A stretch of DNA of 64,000 bases from Streptosporangium saharense. Lineage in GTDB: Bacteria > Actinomycetota > Actinomycetes > Streptosporangiales > Streptosporangiaceae. Below, piece by piece: positions 27,130 through 41,571 of this stretch (position 1 is the stretch's first letter; each line of letters begins with the position of its first letter). Position numbers and translations under genes: made by a program. The notes beneath the pieces are model-generated. The model was not told where the DNA came from and did not search any database. It was given only the letters and a program-made list of their open reading frames with translations. The stretch lies in NCBI RefSeq assembly GCF_014203715.1, contig NZ_JACHJP010000002.1, positions 1,240,001 to 1,304,000 on the forward strand, read 5' to 3'.

Positions 27130-27840
27130 CTAGCTAGGTGAACGTCCGGGGCTCGAAGCCTCGGGAGCATCAGCCAACAAGGCTATCAGCCTGTGGCATA
27201 CCTCCTGGACCGACGTGTTCACCAGCGTGAGGTCGAACTCCTGCTCGGCGGCCATCTCGATCCGGCCCGCGGCCAGGCGCCGGGCGATGACGTCCTCGGG
27301 CTCGGTTCCCCTGCCGCGCAGGCGCTTCTCCAGCTCCTGCCAGCTCGGCGGGGCGAGGAAGACCAGCAGGGCCTCCGGCATGCTGGCCCTGACCTGGCGT
27401 GCCCCCTGGAGGTCGATCTCCAGGAGCGTGGGCACCCCGGCCGTGAGCTTGGCGAGCACGGGGGCGCGCGGCGTGCCGTACCGGTTGCCGGCGAACTCCG
27501 CCCACTCCAGCAGCTCGCCGGAGGCGGCCAGGCGGTCGAACTCCGCGTCGTCGACGAAGAAGTACTCGACGCCGTGGGTCTCCCCAGGGCGCGGTTTCCT
27601 GGTGGTCACCGAGACCGACAGCCACACCTGGGGGTGTGCCCGCCGAAGCTCGGCGACGACCGTGGACTTACCAACGCCTGACGGCCCTGAGAGGACCGTC
27701 AGGCGGTTGCCGGTCGGCCCGGGGAAGGCTCGTGCCCCCTCCGGACCTTCGACCGGGGACACGGAGCCACCGGACCCGCTCTCAGCGGTCTTCCCCGGAG
27801 CCCGACTCCCGTCGGACCACGATGTTCCGGTCAACTCCAC
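27130..27840 (-). CDS. gmk: guanylate kinase
   Basis: Gmk phosphorylates GMP to GDP. The 236-residue protein has the P-loop [10 protein letters not shown] at 51-60, then [20 protein letters not shown] and [12 protein letters not shown], all diagnostic. About 45 residues precede the kinase fold and are Gly/Ser/Pro-rich; a later start is possible, but I see no better ribosome site. The gene follows mihF across 60 bases and precedes rpoZ. Confidence 0.95.
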   Translation of the reverse strand: MELTGTSWSDGSRAPGKTAESGSGGSVSPVEGPEGARAFPGPTGNRLTVLSGPSGVGKSTVVAELRRAHPQVWLSVSVTTRKPRPGETHGVEYFFVDDAEFDRLAASGELLEWAEFAGNRYGTPRAPVLAKLTAGVPTLLEIDLQGARQVRASMPEALLVFLAPPSWQELEKRLRGRGTEPEDVIARRLAAGRIEMAAEQEFDLTLVNTSVQEVCHRLIALLADAPEASSPGRSPS

Positions 27841-27900
27841 AACCCCCCGTGATGCCGTTCCCGCGCAGGGCGCGGATGAGCGTGTCGTACCGGACCGAGA

Positions 27901-28224
27901 CTAGCCCTCGGCCCCGCCGAACTCACGCTCAAGGGACGCCCGCTGGTTGGCGCCCAGGCCCCGCACGCGGCGGGACTCTGCGATGCCAAGCCGCTCCATC
28001 AGCTGCTTGGCGCGGACCTTGCCCACGCCGGGGAGCGACTCCAGAAGAGCCGACACCTTCATCTTGCCGATGACGTCGTCAGCCTGCCCGTCTTTGAGCA
28101 CCTCAGCCAGAGAGATAGCGCCGTGCTTCAGGCGGTTCTTAACCTCGGCACGCTCTCGGCGGGCCTTGGCAGCCTTCTCTAGGGCTGCGGCGCGCTGCTC
28201 AGGGGTAAGGGGAGGAAGAGCCAC
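27901..28224 (-). CDS. mihF: actinobacterial integration host factor
   Basis: A 107-residue DNA-binding nucleoid protein of the mIHF/sIHF type, unrelated in fold to the HU-like IHF of proteobacteria. It has a basic N-terminal helix (EKAAKARRERAEVKNRLK) and a helix-two-turn-helix core (SALLESLPGVGKVRAKQLME) with the conserved C-terminal LGANQRASLEREF. These proteins bend DNA and affect development and antibiotic production in Streptomyces. The gene follows the pyr operon but is separated from it by a hairpin and about 200 bases, so it probably has its own promoter. Confidence 0.95.
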   Translation of the reverse strand: MALPPLTPEQRAAALEKAAKARRERAEVKNRLKHGAISLAEVLKDGQADDVIGKMKVSALLESLPGVGKVRAKQLMERLGIAESRRVRGLGANQRASLEREFGGAEG

Positions 28225-28363
28225 GCCGGGTCACCTCGAATTTCCTGTCGATGTACTCGGACGGGAAGGGAAACTAGCTGGTCATGGCGCTTCAAGCAAC
28301 GTCAAGACCAGTTTCTTCCCTTAGAAAATCTACTTCGTCACTTTGTGTAGCGAGAAAGTCGCC

Positions 28364-28385
28364 GAGCGTCGATGAAACGACGCTC
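28364..28385 (-). terminator. pyr operon terminator
   Basis: An eight-bp perfect stem, GAGCGTCG/CGACGCTC, pairs 28364-28371 with 28378-28385 around ATGAAA. It lies 39 bases after the pyrF stop on the minus strand, with TTTCT shortly beyond. The AT-rich stretch between it and mihF (28225-28363), with TAGATT near 28330, probably holds the mihF promoter. Confidence 0.75.
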
Positions 28386-28423
28386 AACTCCGTGTTTTGC
28401 GGCGACGTGGATCACATCATGGA

Positions 28424-29137
28424 TCAGGCGTCCCGGCCGGTCGAGGTGAGGGCCCGGCGGAGCGCGGCGGCGATTCCCGCGGCGGCCGCGCCGGGGTCGG
28501 CGGCGCCGGTGATCGGGCGGCCGATCACCAGAAGATCGGCCCCGTCGGCCAAAGCCCTCTCCGGAGTCGCTACTCTTGCCTGGTCCTGAGTCGCGGAACC
28601 GGCGGGGCGGACGCCGGGCGTGATCAGGGTGATGTCCGGGCCGACCTCTGCCCGCACCGCGGCGACCTCGCGGGGCGAGCACACGAGGGCCTGCGCGCCC
28701 GCGCCGACGGCCAGCGTGGCCAGGCGGCGCACGGCGTCGTCGGGAGAGCCCTCCAGGCCGATGCCGTGCAGGTCGGCCGCCGACAGCGACGTGAGCACCG
28801 TCACGGCCGCGATCCGGGTGTCCGGCAGCGCCTCGACGGCCGCCCTGATCATGGCGGGGCCTCCGGCCGCGTGGACGGTCAGGATGGCCGGCCTGAGCCG
28901 TGCCACGGCCCTGGCCGCGCCCGCGACCGTGTTGGGGATGTCGTGGAGCTTGAGGTCGAGGAAGACCTGGACGCCGCTGGCGCCCCTGACCGAGGCGATC
29001 ACCTCGGGACCGTAACGGAGATAGAGTTCGAGCCCGACCTTCACGGTGCTGACGTGTGGGGTGACCACGCTCGCCCAGTGGGCTGCGGTCTCCAGGTCGG
29101 GCGCGTCCAGGGCTACGGCGATGGGTGCGGACGTCAC
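28424..29137 (-). CDS. pyrF: orotidine 5'-phosphate decarboxylase
   Basis: PyrF makes UMP from OMP, the last step of de novo UMP synthesis. The 237-residue protein has the catalytic DxKxxD array (Asp61, Lys63, Asp66 in [11 protein letters not shown]), an N-terminal [11 protein letters not shown] and a phosphate-binding end (TPGVRPAG ... [10 protein letters not shown]). It overlaps pyrD by four bases and is last in the operon. Confidence 0.96.
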   Translation of the reverse strand: MTSAPIAVALDAPDLETAAHWASVVTPHVSTVKVGLELYLRYGPEVIASVRGASGVQVFLDLKLHDIPNTVAGAARAVARLRPAILTVHAAGGPAMIRAAVEALPDTRIAAVTVLTSLSAADLHGIGLEGSPDDAVRRLATLAVGAGAQALVCSPREVAAVRAEVGPDITLITPGVRPAGSATQDQARVATPERALADGADLLVIGRPITGAADPGAAAAGIAAALRRALTSTGRDA

Positions 29138-30108
29138 AGGGAACTCTCCTCCAGGTCTATTCGGTGCCGGGTCGAGGTCCCCGGCGGACGATGGGCCAGC
29201 CCGACCGCGTCGGCGAGGCGGTGGAAGCCGCGCGCCGCCAGGAGCTCCTCAAGCTCCCTCAGGACGCGCAGGCAGGCGTAGGGGTCGTGGAACAGGGCGG
29301 TGCCCACGGCGACGACGCAGGCGCCCGCCAGGATGAGCTCGAAGGCGTCCCTGCCGGTCAGCACGCCGCCCATGCCGATGATGGGCACGCTGGGCAGTGC
29401 CGCGTGCACCTGCCACACGCAGCGTACGGCCAGCGGCCTGATCGCCGGTCCCGACAGACCGCCGGTGACCGCGGCCAGGGAGGGCCGCATGGCCTCGGTG
29501 TCGATGCTCATGCCGATGGGGCTGTTGATCATCGAGAGGGCGTCGGCGCCGCCGTCCACGCACGCCCTGGCCACGCTCACGATGTCCATCACGTCCGGCG
29601 AGAGCTTGGCCACCACCGGGACGTCGTAGCGCATGACCGAGCGCACCGAGGCGACCACCTCGGCGGAGGCGGCCCCGTCGCGGGCGAAGACCCTGCCCCG
29701 GTCCTCGATGTTCGGGCACGACAGGTTGACCTCGACGGCGGTCACCCCGGGGGCGTCGGTGAGCCTGCGGGCCAGCGCGGTGTACTCGGCGACGGTGCCG
29801 CCCCCGATGGAGACCACGGTCCTTATCCCCCGCTGGGCCAGCCAGGGCAGCTCGCGCTCCAGGAAGGCGTCCACGCCGGGCCCCTGCAGGCCCACGGCGT
29901 TGAGCAGCCCCGAGGGCGTCTCGGCGACCCTGGGGGTCGGCCTGCCCGCCCTGGGGGCCATGGTGATCGATCTGGTGGTCAGGGCGCCGATCCTGGCCAG
30001 GTCGAAGAACTGGGCCAGCTCCGCGCCCGAGGCGGCGCACCCGGCGGCCGTGGTGATCGGGTTGCCCAGCTCCACGTGCCCCAGGTAGGTCCGCATGTCA
30101 ACCGACAT
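29134..30108 (-). CDS. pyrD: dihydroorotate dehydrogenase, class 1B catalytic subunit
   Basis: PyrD oxidises dihydroorotate to orotate. In 324 residues it has the class 1 active-site Cys (NLSCPN, Cys131), NPITTAAGC near the start, and the FMN-phosphate end ([20 protein letters not shown]). A Cys rather than Ser, and a PyrK gene next door, point to the cytosolic, NAD-linked class 1B form. I chose ATG 30108, which has GGGGGAACACG upstream, over GTG 30123. Either start overlaps the end of pyrK. Many actinobacteria use the membrane, quinone-linked class 2 enzyme, so this choice is of some note. Confidence 0.93.
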   Translation of the reverse strand: MSVDMRTYLGHVELGNPITTAAGCAASGAELAQFFDLARIGALTTRSITMAPRAGRPTPRVAETPSGLLNAVGLQGPGVDAFLERELPWLAQRGIRTVVSIGGGTVAEYTALARRLTDAPGVTAVEVNLSCPNIEDRGRVFARDGAASAEVVASVRSVMRYDVPVVAKLSPDVMDIVSVARACVDGGADALSMINSPIGMSIDTEAMRPSLAAVTGGLSGPAIRPLAVRCVWQVHAALPSVPIIGMGGVLTGRDAFELILAGACVVAVGTALFHDPYACLRVLRELEELLAARGFHRLADAVGLAHRPPGTSTRHRIDLEESSL

Positions 30109-31096
30109 TCCGTGTTCCCCCACCCGGCGCTCCCAGCGCGTCGAACGGGATCGTCCCCACGTCGTCGAAGCGGACGCGCTCGCCTCTGAAGACCGGTCCT
30201 TCGACGCACGAGCGCACCATCCGGGTGACGCCGTCGTCTCCGATGACCGGGAGCACGCACGTCATGCACACGCCGATGCCGCAGGCCATCCGCTCCTCGA
30301 CGGCCACCTGCACCGGGATGTCGAACTCGACCGCGACGGCGGTGACGCCGCGCAGCGTGTCCATGGGGCCGCACGCGTAGACCGCGTCCGCCCTGACGTC
30401 GGCGATCACGCCGGGGAGCACGTCGGCCACCCTGCCGCGCATGCCGAGGGATCCGTCCTCGGTGGTCAGGGTGGTCGTCTCCCCCATCCTTCTGGCGCGC
30501 AGCGCGCCGAAGACCCGGTCGGCGGAGGCGGCGCCGAGCACGAAGTCGACGCGGCAGCCGCGCTGCTGGAGGGCGTCCGCCACGGTGAACAGCGTCGCCG
30601 AGCCGTACTCCGCGCCGACCAGGACGCAGGTCGCGGGGTCGCGGGGCAGCGGGAACGGCCTGCCGAGCGGGCCGACCAGGTCGAGGGTGTCGCGGGCGCG
30701 GCGCTCGGCGAGCCAGGCAGTGCCCGGTCCCCTGCCGGTGAAGACGAACTCGACCGTGCCTCCGTAGTCGGGCTTGACGTCGTGGACGAAGAAGACACGG
30801 CGCGTCAGCATCGACGTCTGCGGCCCGCCGACGGCGACCGAGACGAAGTGGCCCGGCCTGAACCGCTCGGCGACGCCGGGGGCGACCACGGTCAGCGCAT
30901 GGTAGGCGTCGACCCGGCGCGTCGTCAGCACCGTGCCCGTCACCTGCACCGGAGTAACAGCCGTCTCTCTCACCTCCGCCTGGGGGCAACCCCGCAGGGG
31001 TTCTCGTCCTCGTGGCGTCCGGTCCCTCGCTCGACCCCGTCCTCCCCGGCCGGACGCGCCCACGGTCGCGTCCGGCTCCTCATTCTCCACGCCCAC
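30098..31096 (-). CDS. pyrK: dihydroorotate dehydrogenase electron-transfer subunit
   Basis: PyrK passes electrons from PyrD to NAD through FAD and a 2Fe-2S cluster. It has an FAD-binding barrel (RFRPGHFVSVAV), an NAD-binding domain (CVLVGAEYGSATLF) and the four cluster Cys at 272, 277, 280 and 297 (CGIGVCMTC, then RSCVEG). The first 42 residues are Arg/Gly-rich and atypical; GTG 31096 has GGGGA upstream, but GTG 30973 (just before RETAVTPVQV) would give a normal 290-residue length. I keep the longer form with doubt about the start. The gene overlaps pyrD and follows carB by 50 bases. Confidence 0.88.
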   Translation of the reverse strand: MGVENEEPDATVGASGRGGRGRARDRTPRGREPLRGCPQAEVRETAVTPVQVTGTVLTTRRVDAYHALTVVAPGVAERFRPGHFVSVAVGGPQTSMLTRRVFFVHDVKPDYGGTVEFVFTGRGPGTAWLAERRARDTLDLVGPLGRPFPLPRDPATCVLVGAEYGSATLFTVADALQQRGCRVDFVLGAASADRVFGALRARRMGETTTLTTEDGSLGMRGRVADVLPGVIADVRADAVYACGPMDTLRGVTAVAVEFDIPVQVAVEERMACGIGVCMTCVLPVIGDDGVTRMVRSCVEGPVFRGERVRFDDVGTIPFDALGAPGGGTRNVG

Positions 31097-31146
31097 GGCC
31101 GGTCCCCGCCCGTCACGGGGGTCGCCGGGGCCGTTCCTCGGCGGGC

Positions 31147-34432
<3,286 letters not shown>

Positions 34433-34440
<8 letters not shown>

Positions 34441-35569
34441 CCTTGTTCCCCCCCGTCGTGTTCCCTGTCTCTTCCATCAGCGCGCAGAAGCTGTCGAACA
34501 GCCCGGCGGAGTCGTGCGGGCCCGCCGCGGCCTCCGGGTGGTACTGGACGCTGAAGGCGGGCCGGTCGACCAGCCGCAGCCCCTCGACGCAGTCGTCGTT
34601 GAGGTTGACGTGGCTGACCTCCGCCGGGCCGTACGGCGTGTCGAAGGTGCCCTCAAGCGGGGCCCGTACGGCGAAGCCGTGGTTGTGCGCGGAGATCTCC
34701 ACCTTGCCGGTGCGGCGGTCCTGGACGGGCTGGTTGACCCCGCGGTGGCCGTAGCGCAGCTTGTAGGTGCCGAGCCCGAGGGCGCGGCCGAAGATCTGGT
34801 TGCCGAAGCAGATGCCGAAGAACGGCTTGCCCGCTTCGAGCACGCCGCGCAGCGCCTCGACCTGGTGGTCGGCGGTCGCCGGGTCGCCGGGGCCGTTGGA
34901 GAAGAACACCCCGTCGGGGTCGAGGGCGAGGATGTCCTCGACGGTGCTGGAGGCGGGCAGGACGTGCACCTCGCAGCCGCGCTCGGCCATCCGGTGCGGG
35001 GTCATCGCCTTGATGCCGAGGTCCACGGCCGCGACGGTGAAGCGCTTCTCCCCGACGGCGGGCACGACGTACGGCTCGGCGGTCGAGACCGCCTCGGCGA
35101 GGTCGGCGCCCTCCATGGCGGGGCTGTTCCTGACCCTGGCGAGGAGCTCCTCCACCGGCGCGAGGGCCTCGCCGGAGAAGACGCCCGCGCGCATGGCGCC
35201 GCGCTCGCGCAGGTGGCGGGTGAGGGCACGGGTGCCGGGGATGGCGATGCCGACGACGCCCTGGTCCTTCAGGTAGTCGTCGAGGGAGCGCCTCGATCGC
35301 CAGTTGGAGGGGACGCGGGCGGGTTCGCGGACCACGTAGCCGGAGACCCAGACGCGGGAGGACTCGGGGTCCTCGTCGTTGACCCCCGTGTTGCCGATGT
35401 GCGGCGCGGTCATCGCGACGATCTGACGGTGGTAGGAGGGGTCGGTGAGGGTCTCCTGGTAGCCGGTCATCCCGGTGTTGAAGACCATCTCGCCGAAGGT
35501 CTCCCCCTGGGCCCCGTACGGGGTTCCGTGGAAGACACGGCCGTCTTCCAGCACTAGCACTGCGGTCAC
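34433..35569 (-). CDS. carA: carbamoyl-phosphate synthase small subunit
   Basis: CarA hydrolyses glutamine and feeds ammonia to CarB. The 378-residue protein has the N-terminal domain ([37 protein letters not shown]) and a class I glutaminase domain, with nucleophile Cys in FGICFGNQ and the His/Glu in [11 protein letters not shown]. The start is GTG 35569. The 149 bases before it carry a 17-codon ATG frame (35592-35645) that ends just upstream; it has no ribosome site. Confidence 0.96.
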
Positions 35570-35718
35570 TCAAACACCCCGATCATCTCGGTCATTGCTC
35601 CGCAAAGTATGAAATATCTGGCACACCTGAGGGGTGTCTCTCCATGATGTGGGACGGCTCCGTCCCGGACGGGGACGCCCCACCGCCGGGGACGTCCGCG
35701 CGCCGCGGGTGAGAGGCG

Positions 35719-37010
35719 TCAGGCGAGCTTTCCGTCCAGGACGGTCGGCCTGCCGCGCAGGAAGGTCGCCACGACCCGTCCCGGCAGGGCCCTGCCCTGG
35801 TAGGGGGTGTTGCGGCTCTTGGAGGCGTATCCAGCCGGGTCCACCTCGGCGCGCACGGCCGGGTCGTAGAGGGTGACGTTGGCCGGGGCCCCCACCTCGA
35901 TCGGCCGGCCGTGGTCAGCGACCCTGCCGATCCTGGCCGGGGCGAAGGACATGCGCTCGGCGACACCGGCCCAGTCGAGCAGCCCGGTCTCGACCATGGC
36001 CTCCTGCACGACCGAGAGCGCGGTCTCCAGGCCGATCATGCCCATGGCCGCGGCGGCCCACTCGGTCTCCTTGTCCTCGACCGGGTGCGGGGCGTGGTCG
36101 GTGGCGACGCAGTCGATCGTGCCGTCGGCCAGGGCGGCGCGCAGCGCCTCGACGTCGGCGCGGGTGCGCAGCGGCGGGTTCACCTTGTAGATGGGGTTGT
36201 AGGAGCCGACCGGGGAGTCCTCGACGAGGTCGTCGGTCAGGAGCAGGTGGTGCGGGGTCACCTCCGCGGTGACGTCCCAGCCCTTCGACTTGGCCCAGCG
36301 GACGATCTCGACGGAGCCCGCGGTGGACAGGTGGCACACGTGCAGGCGGGAGCCGACGTGCGCGGCCAGCAGGCAGTCTCGGGCGATGATCGCCTCCTCG
36401 GCGACCGCGGGCCAGCCGTTCAGGCCGAGCCTGCCGGAGACCGCGCCCTCGTTCATCTGCGCGTCCTTGGTCAGGCGCGGCTCCTGGGCGTGCTGGGCGA
36501 CCACGCCGTCGAAGGCCTTGACGTACTCCAGGGCGCGGCGCATGAGCACCGCGTCGGAGACGCATTTGCCGTCGTCGGAGAAGACGCGGACCCGGGCGGC
36601 CGAGTCGGCCATCGCGCCGAGCTCGGCCAGGCGCTCGCCGTCGAGCCCGACGGTGACGGCGCCGACCGGGCGCACGTCGCAGTGCCCTGCCTCCTGGCCG
36701 AGGCGCCAGACCTGCTCGACGACGCCCGCGGTGTCGGCGACCGGGTCGGTGTTGGCCATGGCGTGGACCGCGGTGTAGCCGCCGAGCGCGGCGGCGCGGG
36801 TGCCGGTCTCCACGGTCTCGGCGTCCTCGCGGCCGGGCTCGCGCAGGTGGGTGTGCAGGTCGACCAGGCCGGGCAGCGCGACGAGCCCGGTGGCGTCGAT
36901 CGTCTCGTCCCCGCTCAGGTCCTGGCCGATCTCGGCGAAGACGCCGTCGCGGATCAAGATGTCGGCGGGCTCGCCGCCGAGGATCCTGGCGCCCTTGATG
37001 ACGATGGTCT

Positions 37011-37014
<4 letters not shown>
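35719..37014 (-). CDS. pyrC: dihydroorotase
   Basis: PyrC cyclises carbamoyl aspartate to dihydroorotate. The 431-residue protein is a class I amidohydrolase with the metal motif [10 protein letters not shown], the His of HVCHLST, and the Asp of [16 protein letters not shown] place the start at GTG 37014, whose GTGA overlaps the pyrB stop by four bases; the frame's upstream extension to 37347 is simply pyrB in another frame. Confidence 0.95.
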
Positions 37015-38552
<1,538 letters not shown>

Positions 38553-38752
38553 AAGCTGACGGTTTCACGTTAGCAGCCGCCCGGCGATGCCCCTGAACCA
38601 CCCCCTTGACTCCCTGACCACTACAAAGAAGACATATAACTCGCATGACCCGGACGGCCCGCCGATTGGCGAAACCTGGCCCTCCTCCGGCCATAGCCGC
38701 AGACCACGCCGGGCAGTCCCCTTCCAACCGGCCGTGGACCAGGGAGGGGGTC

Positions 38753-39667
38753 ATGGGAGCCGAACTCCGCGCGATCCGCGCGCGCATCCGGTCCGTCACC
38801 TCGACGTCCAAGATCACCCGTGCCCAGGAGCTCATCGCCTCCTCGCGGATCCCCGAGGCCCGTAGACGCCTTGAGGCGGCCAGGCCGTACGCGAAGGAGA
38901 TCACCGGGGTGGCCTCGATCCTGGTCAGTCATGGGCTCCACATGAACCACGCGCTGCTCAACCGGCGGCCGGACACCTCGCGGGTGGCCGTGCTGGTGCT
39001 GACCTCGGACCGGGGCTTCTGTGGCGCGTTCAACGGCAACGCGCTGCGTCAGGGCGACGCGCTGGCCGCCTACCTGCGCGAGCGGGACAGGGAGCCCGTG
39101 TTCTACCTGTACGGCCGCAGGGCGGCTGACTTCTACCGCTTCAGGCGCAGGAGCACGGAACGGGAGTGGACCGGCCTGTCCGCCCGCCCGACCTACGAGG
39201 CCGCAGCGGAGATCGGGCAGACGCTCGTCGAGGCCTTCGACAGGCCGACCAGGGAGGGCGGGGTCGGCGAGGTGCACGTGGTGTTCACCGAGTTCGTCTC
39301 CATGCTGACCCAGCGGACCAGGGTGCACAGGATCCTGCCCATCGAGGTCGAGGAGCGCGAGGCAGAGGGAGACGAGGATCTGCCTCCGCCTCCGCCGTAC
39401 ACCTTCGAGCCCTCCGCCGCGGTCGTGCTGGACCTGCTGCTGCGGCAGTACGTCAGGGCGCGGATCTGGCGCATGCTGCTGGAGTCGAGCGCCGCCGAGC
39501 ACGCCGCGCGGCGTCAGGCGATGACGTCGGCGACGGACAACGCCCGCGAGATCCTCGCGTTGCTGACCCGGCGGGCCAACTCCGCGCGCCAGGCGGAGAT
39601 CACCACGGAGCTGACCGAGATCACCGGCGGGGCCGAGGCGCTGGCCCACCCCGAGGGCATCCGGTAG
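38753..39667 (+). CDS. orphan F1 ATP synthase gamma-subunit-like protein
   Basis: A 304-residue homologue of the F1 gamma shaft. The N-terminal helix (ELRAIRARIRSVTSTSKITR, then AQELIASSRIPEARRRLEAA), the central VAVLVLTSDRGFCGAFNGN and the C-terminal helix (ATDNAREILALLTRRANSAR) match AtpG at full length. The start is ATG 38753 with GGGAGGGGG upstream. No other ATP synthase gene is nearby, and the normal atp operon would carry its own gamma gene, so this is a solitary copy, probably a paralogue. It is divergent from pyrR. Its function is unknown; it may be a specialised or regulatory gamma. Confidence 0.85.
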   Translation: MGAELRAIRARIRSVTSTSKITRAQELIASSRIPEARRRLEAARPYAKEITGVASILVSHGLHMNHALLNRRPDTSRVAVLVLTSDRGFCGAFNGNALRQGDALAAYLRERDREPVFYLYGRRAADFYRFRRRSTEREWTGLSARPTYEAAAEIGQTLVEAFDRPTREGGVGEVHVVFTEFVSMLTQRTRVHRILPIEVEEREAEGDEDLPPPPPYTFEPSAAVVLDLLLRQYVRARIWRMLLESSAAEHAARRQAMTSATDNAREILALLTRRANSARQAEITTELTEITGGAEALAHPEGIR

Positions 39668-39760
39668 GAACGAAGATCTACACTCCCCAACTTGGCAAAA
39701 CCCGACAAAGTGGCATTAAAATCCTTCGGGTCATCGTCAGCCACCGGGGGATCGAGAACC

Positions 39761-40036
39761 ATGGGCCTGTCCGCTCGCGAAAAGCGCGCCCTTGACGGAA
39801 TCGCCGACCGGCTCTACGTCGAGGACCCGCTCCTGGCCGAGACGCTGTCGTCGTTCGCGACCGGCGCGGTCACCGCCGAGCCGCTACCCGTCCGCCGCAG
39901 CCCCTTCCCCGGCGTCCTGATTCCCGTCGCCCTGCTGGCCGCGATCATGGCGATCATGGCCGTGGTGCTTCCCCCGATCTCGGGCTCGACGGCCGAGGTC
40001 GCCCCCTCCCCCACCCACGCGCTGACCCGCGGCTGA
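39761..40036 (+). CDS. DUF3040-like small membrane protein
   Basis: A 91-residue protein whose N-terminus (LSAREKRALDGIADRLYVED followed by PLLAETL) matches the start of DUF3040 proteins, a common actinobacterial family of unknown role. One membrane helix follows at about 50-70 (FPGVLIPVALLAAIMAIMAV). I use ATG 39761; the frame is open to 39692. GGGGGA lies about ten bases upstream. It follows the orphan gamma gene by about 90 bases and precedes a hairpin. Confidence 0.78.
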   Translation: MGLSAREKRALDGIADRLYVEDPLLAETLSSFATGAVTAEPLPVRRSPFPGVLIPVALLAAIMAIMAVVLPPISGSTAEVAPSPTHALTRG

Positions 40037-40045
40037 TCGCACCGT

Positions 40046-40062
40046 CCGCCCTGGTAGGGCGG
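40046..40062 (+). terminator. terminator before the arginine deiminase operon
   Basis: A seven-bp stem, CCGCCCT/AGGGCGG, spans 40046-40062 with a GGT loop and is followed by GTTTCG. It lies ten bases after the DUF3040-like gene, so it likely separates that transcript from the arginine deiminase unit, whose promoter would fall within 40063-40122. Confidence 0.65.
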
Positions 40063-40122
40063 GTTTCGCCCCTTCCTCCCCTGGGGACCCATTGGGTATT
40101 GGCACCGTGCCGGGGGGCGTGG

Positions 40123-41571
40123 ATGGGAGATTCCTTCGGCGACCGTCCGCGAGGGCGCACCGCCGCAGAGAACGCCGCCGCTGAAGAAGCGGTGATCCGC
40201 GACAGGGCGGCCGAGGAGATCGCCGAGGAACACGGCAAACTCGGTCTCCCCGCGGCGATCTCCCTGATCGTGGGCAACATCGTGGGCACGGGCGTGTTCC
40301 TGCTTCCCGCCTCGCTGGCCGCCTACGGCACCGTCAGTCTCCTGGCCATGGCCCTGGTGTCGGTCGGCGCCATCGCGCTCGCCGTGGTCTTCGGCAGGCT
40401 CGGCGCGCGCCTGCCCGCGGGCGGCGGGCCGTACGCCTACGCCAAGGACGCCTTCGGGGAGTTCTCCGGCTTCTGGAACGCCTGGTCGTTCTGGCTGACC
40501 GCCTGGATCGGCAACGCCGCCATCGCCGTCGTCTGGGTCAACTACGTCAACTACTTCCTGCGCTGGGAGTCCCCGGCCGCCCAGATCGCCCTGGCGCTCG
40601 TCGCCCTGTGGATCCCGGCGCTGATCAACCTGAGCGGGGTGCGCAACATCGGCGCCTTCGCGGTGGTCACCACGGTGCTGAAGTTCATCCCGCTGCTCTT
40701 CGTCGCGGTGGTCGGCCTGTTCTTCATGCGGGGCGCCAACTTCGGCCCCTTCGTGGCGACCGGCGGCTCCTGGATCGCCGCGCTGTCCACCGCGGGCGCG
40801 CTCGCGCTGTTCATCTACTCGGGTGTGGAGAGCGTCACCATCGTCGCCGAACGGGTCAGGGACCCGGCCCGCAACATCGGCAGGGCCAGCGTCTACGGCG
40901 TGCTGATCTGCGCCGCGATGTACATGCTCAGCACGGTCGCCATCTTCGGCACCGTCCCGCACGAGGCGCTCGCCAACTCCACAGCCCCCTTCGCCGACGC
41001 GATCAACGGCATGTTCGGCGGGAGCGTCGGCGGCGGCATCATGGCGGCCTGCGCGATCGTCTCCGGCATCGGCGCCATCAACGGCTGGACCATGCTGGTC
41101 GCGGAGATGCCGATGGCCGCCGCCAGGGACGGCCTGTTCCCCTCGGTCTTCGCCGCCCGGTCACGCCGGGGCGTGCCCTGGTTCGGCATCGTCGCCGGGA
41201 CCGCGCTGACCTCGCTTGTCGTGTTCTACAACTACCTCGGCTCGGAGGGCGGCTTCGACAGGATCCTGCTGATCGCCACCTTCACCACGGTCATCCCCTA
41301 CTTCTTCTCCGCGTGCGCCCAGCTTTTCTGGCTGGTCACCGGGGCCCGCAGGGTCGAGGGGGTCAGGCTCGGCCGCGACCTGACCGTCACCGCGGTCGCC
41401 ATCCTGTTCGCCTTCTGGATGACGTACGGCGCCGGCACCCAGGCCATCTTCGTGGGCTTCCTGATGCTCCTGGTGGGCATTCCTGTCTACATCTGGACAA
41501 AAGCCAAACGCGGCGAGTACGGCCCCGCCGACGAGGTACCCGGCCGGTCCACCATGGAGGAAGAGAAATGA
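40123..41571 (+). CDS. APC-family amino acid antiporter, ArcD-like
   Basis: A 482-residue transporter with about twelve membrane helices and the APC-family substrate loop ([20 protein letters not shown]) in helix 1. A hydrophilic N-terminus of about 38 residues is rich in Ala and Glu. It overlaps arcA by four bases and is first in the operon, so arginine-ornithine (or arginine-agmatine) exchange is the natural inference. I chose ATG 40123 with GGGGGCG upstream over ATG 40099. Confidence 0.85.
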   Translation: MGDSFGDRPRGRTAAENAAAEEAVIRDRAAEEIAEEHGKLGLPAAISLIVGNIVGTGVFLLPASLAAYGTVSLLAMALVSVGAIALAVVFGRLGARLPAGGGPYAYAKDAFGEFSGFWNAWSFWLTAWIGNAAIAVVWVNYVNYFLRWESPAAQIALALVALWIPALINLSGVRNIGAFAVVTTVLKFIPLLFVAVVGLFFMRGANFGPFVATGGSWIAALSTAGALALFIYSGVESVTIVAERVRDPARNIGRASVYGVLICAAMYMLSTVAIFGTVPHEALANSTAPFADAINGMFGGSVGGGIMAACAIVSGIGAINGWTMLVAEMPMAAARDGLFPSVFAARSRRGVPWFGIVAGTALTSLVVFYNYLGSEGGFDRILLIATFTTVIPYFFSACAQLFWLVTGARRVEGVRLGRDLTVTAVAILFAFWMTYGAGTQAIFVGFLMLLVGIPVYIWTKAKRGEYGPADEVPGRSTMEEEK

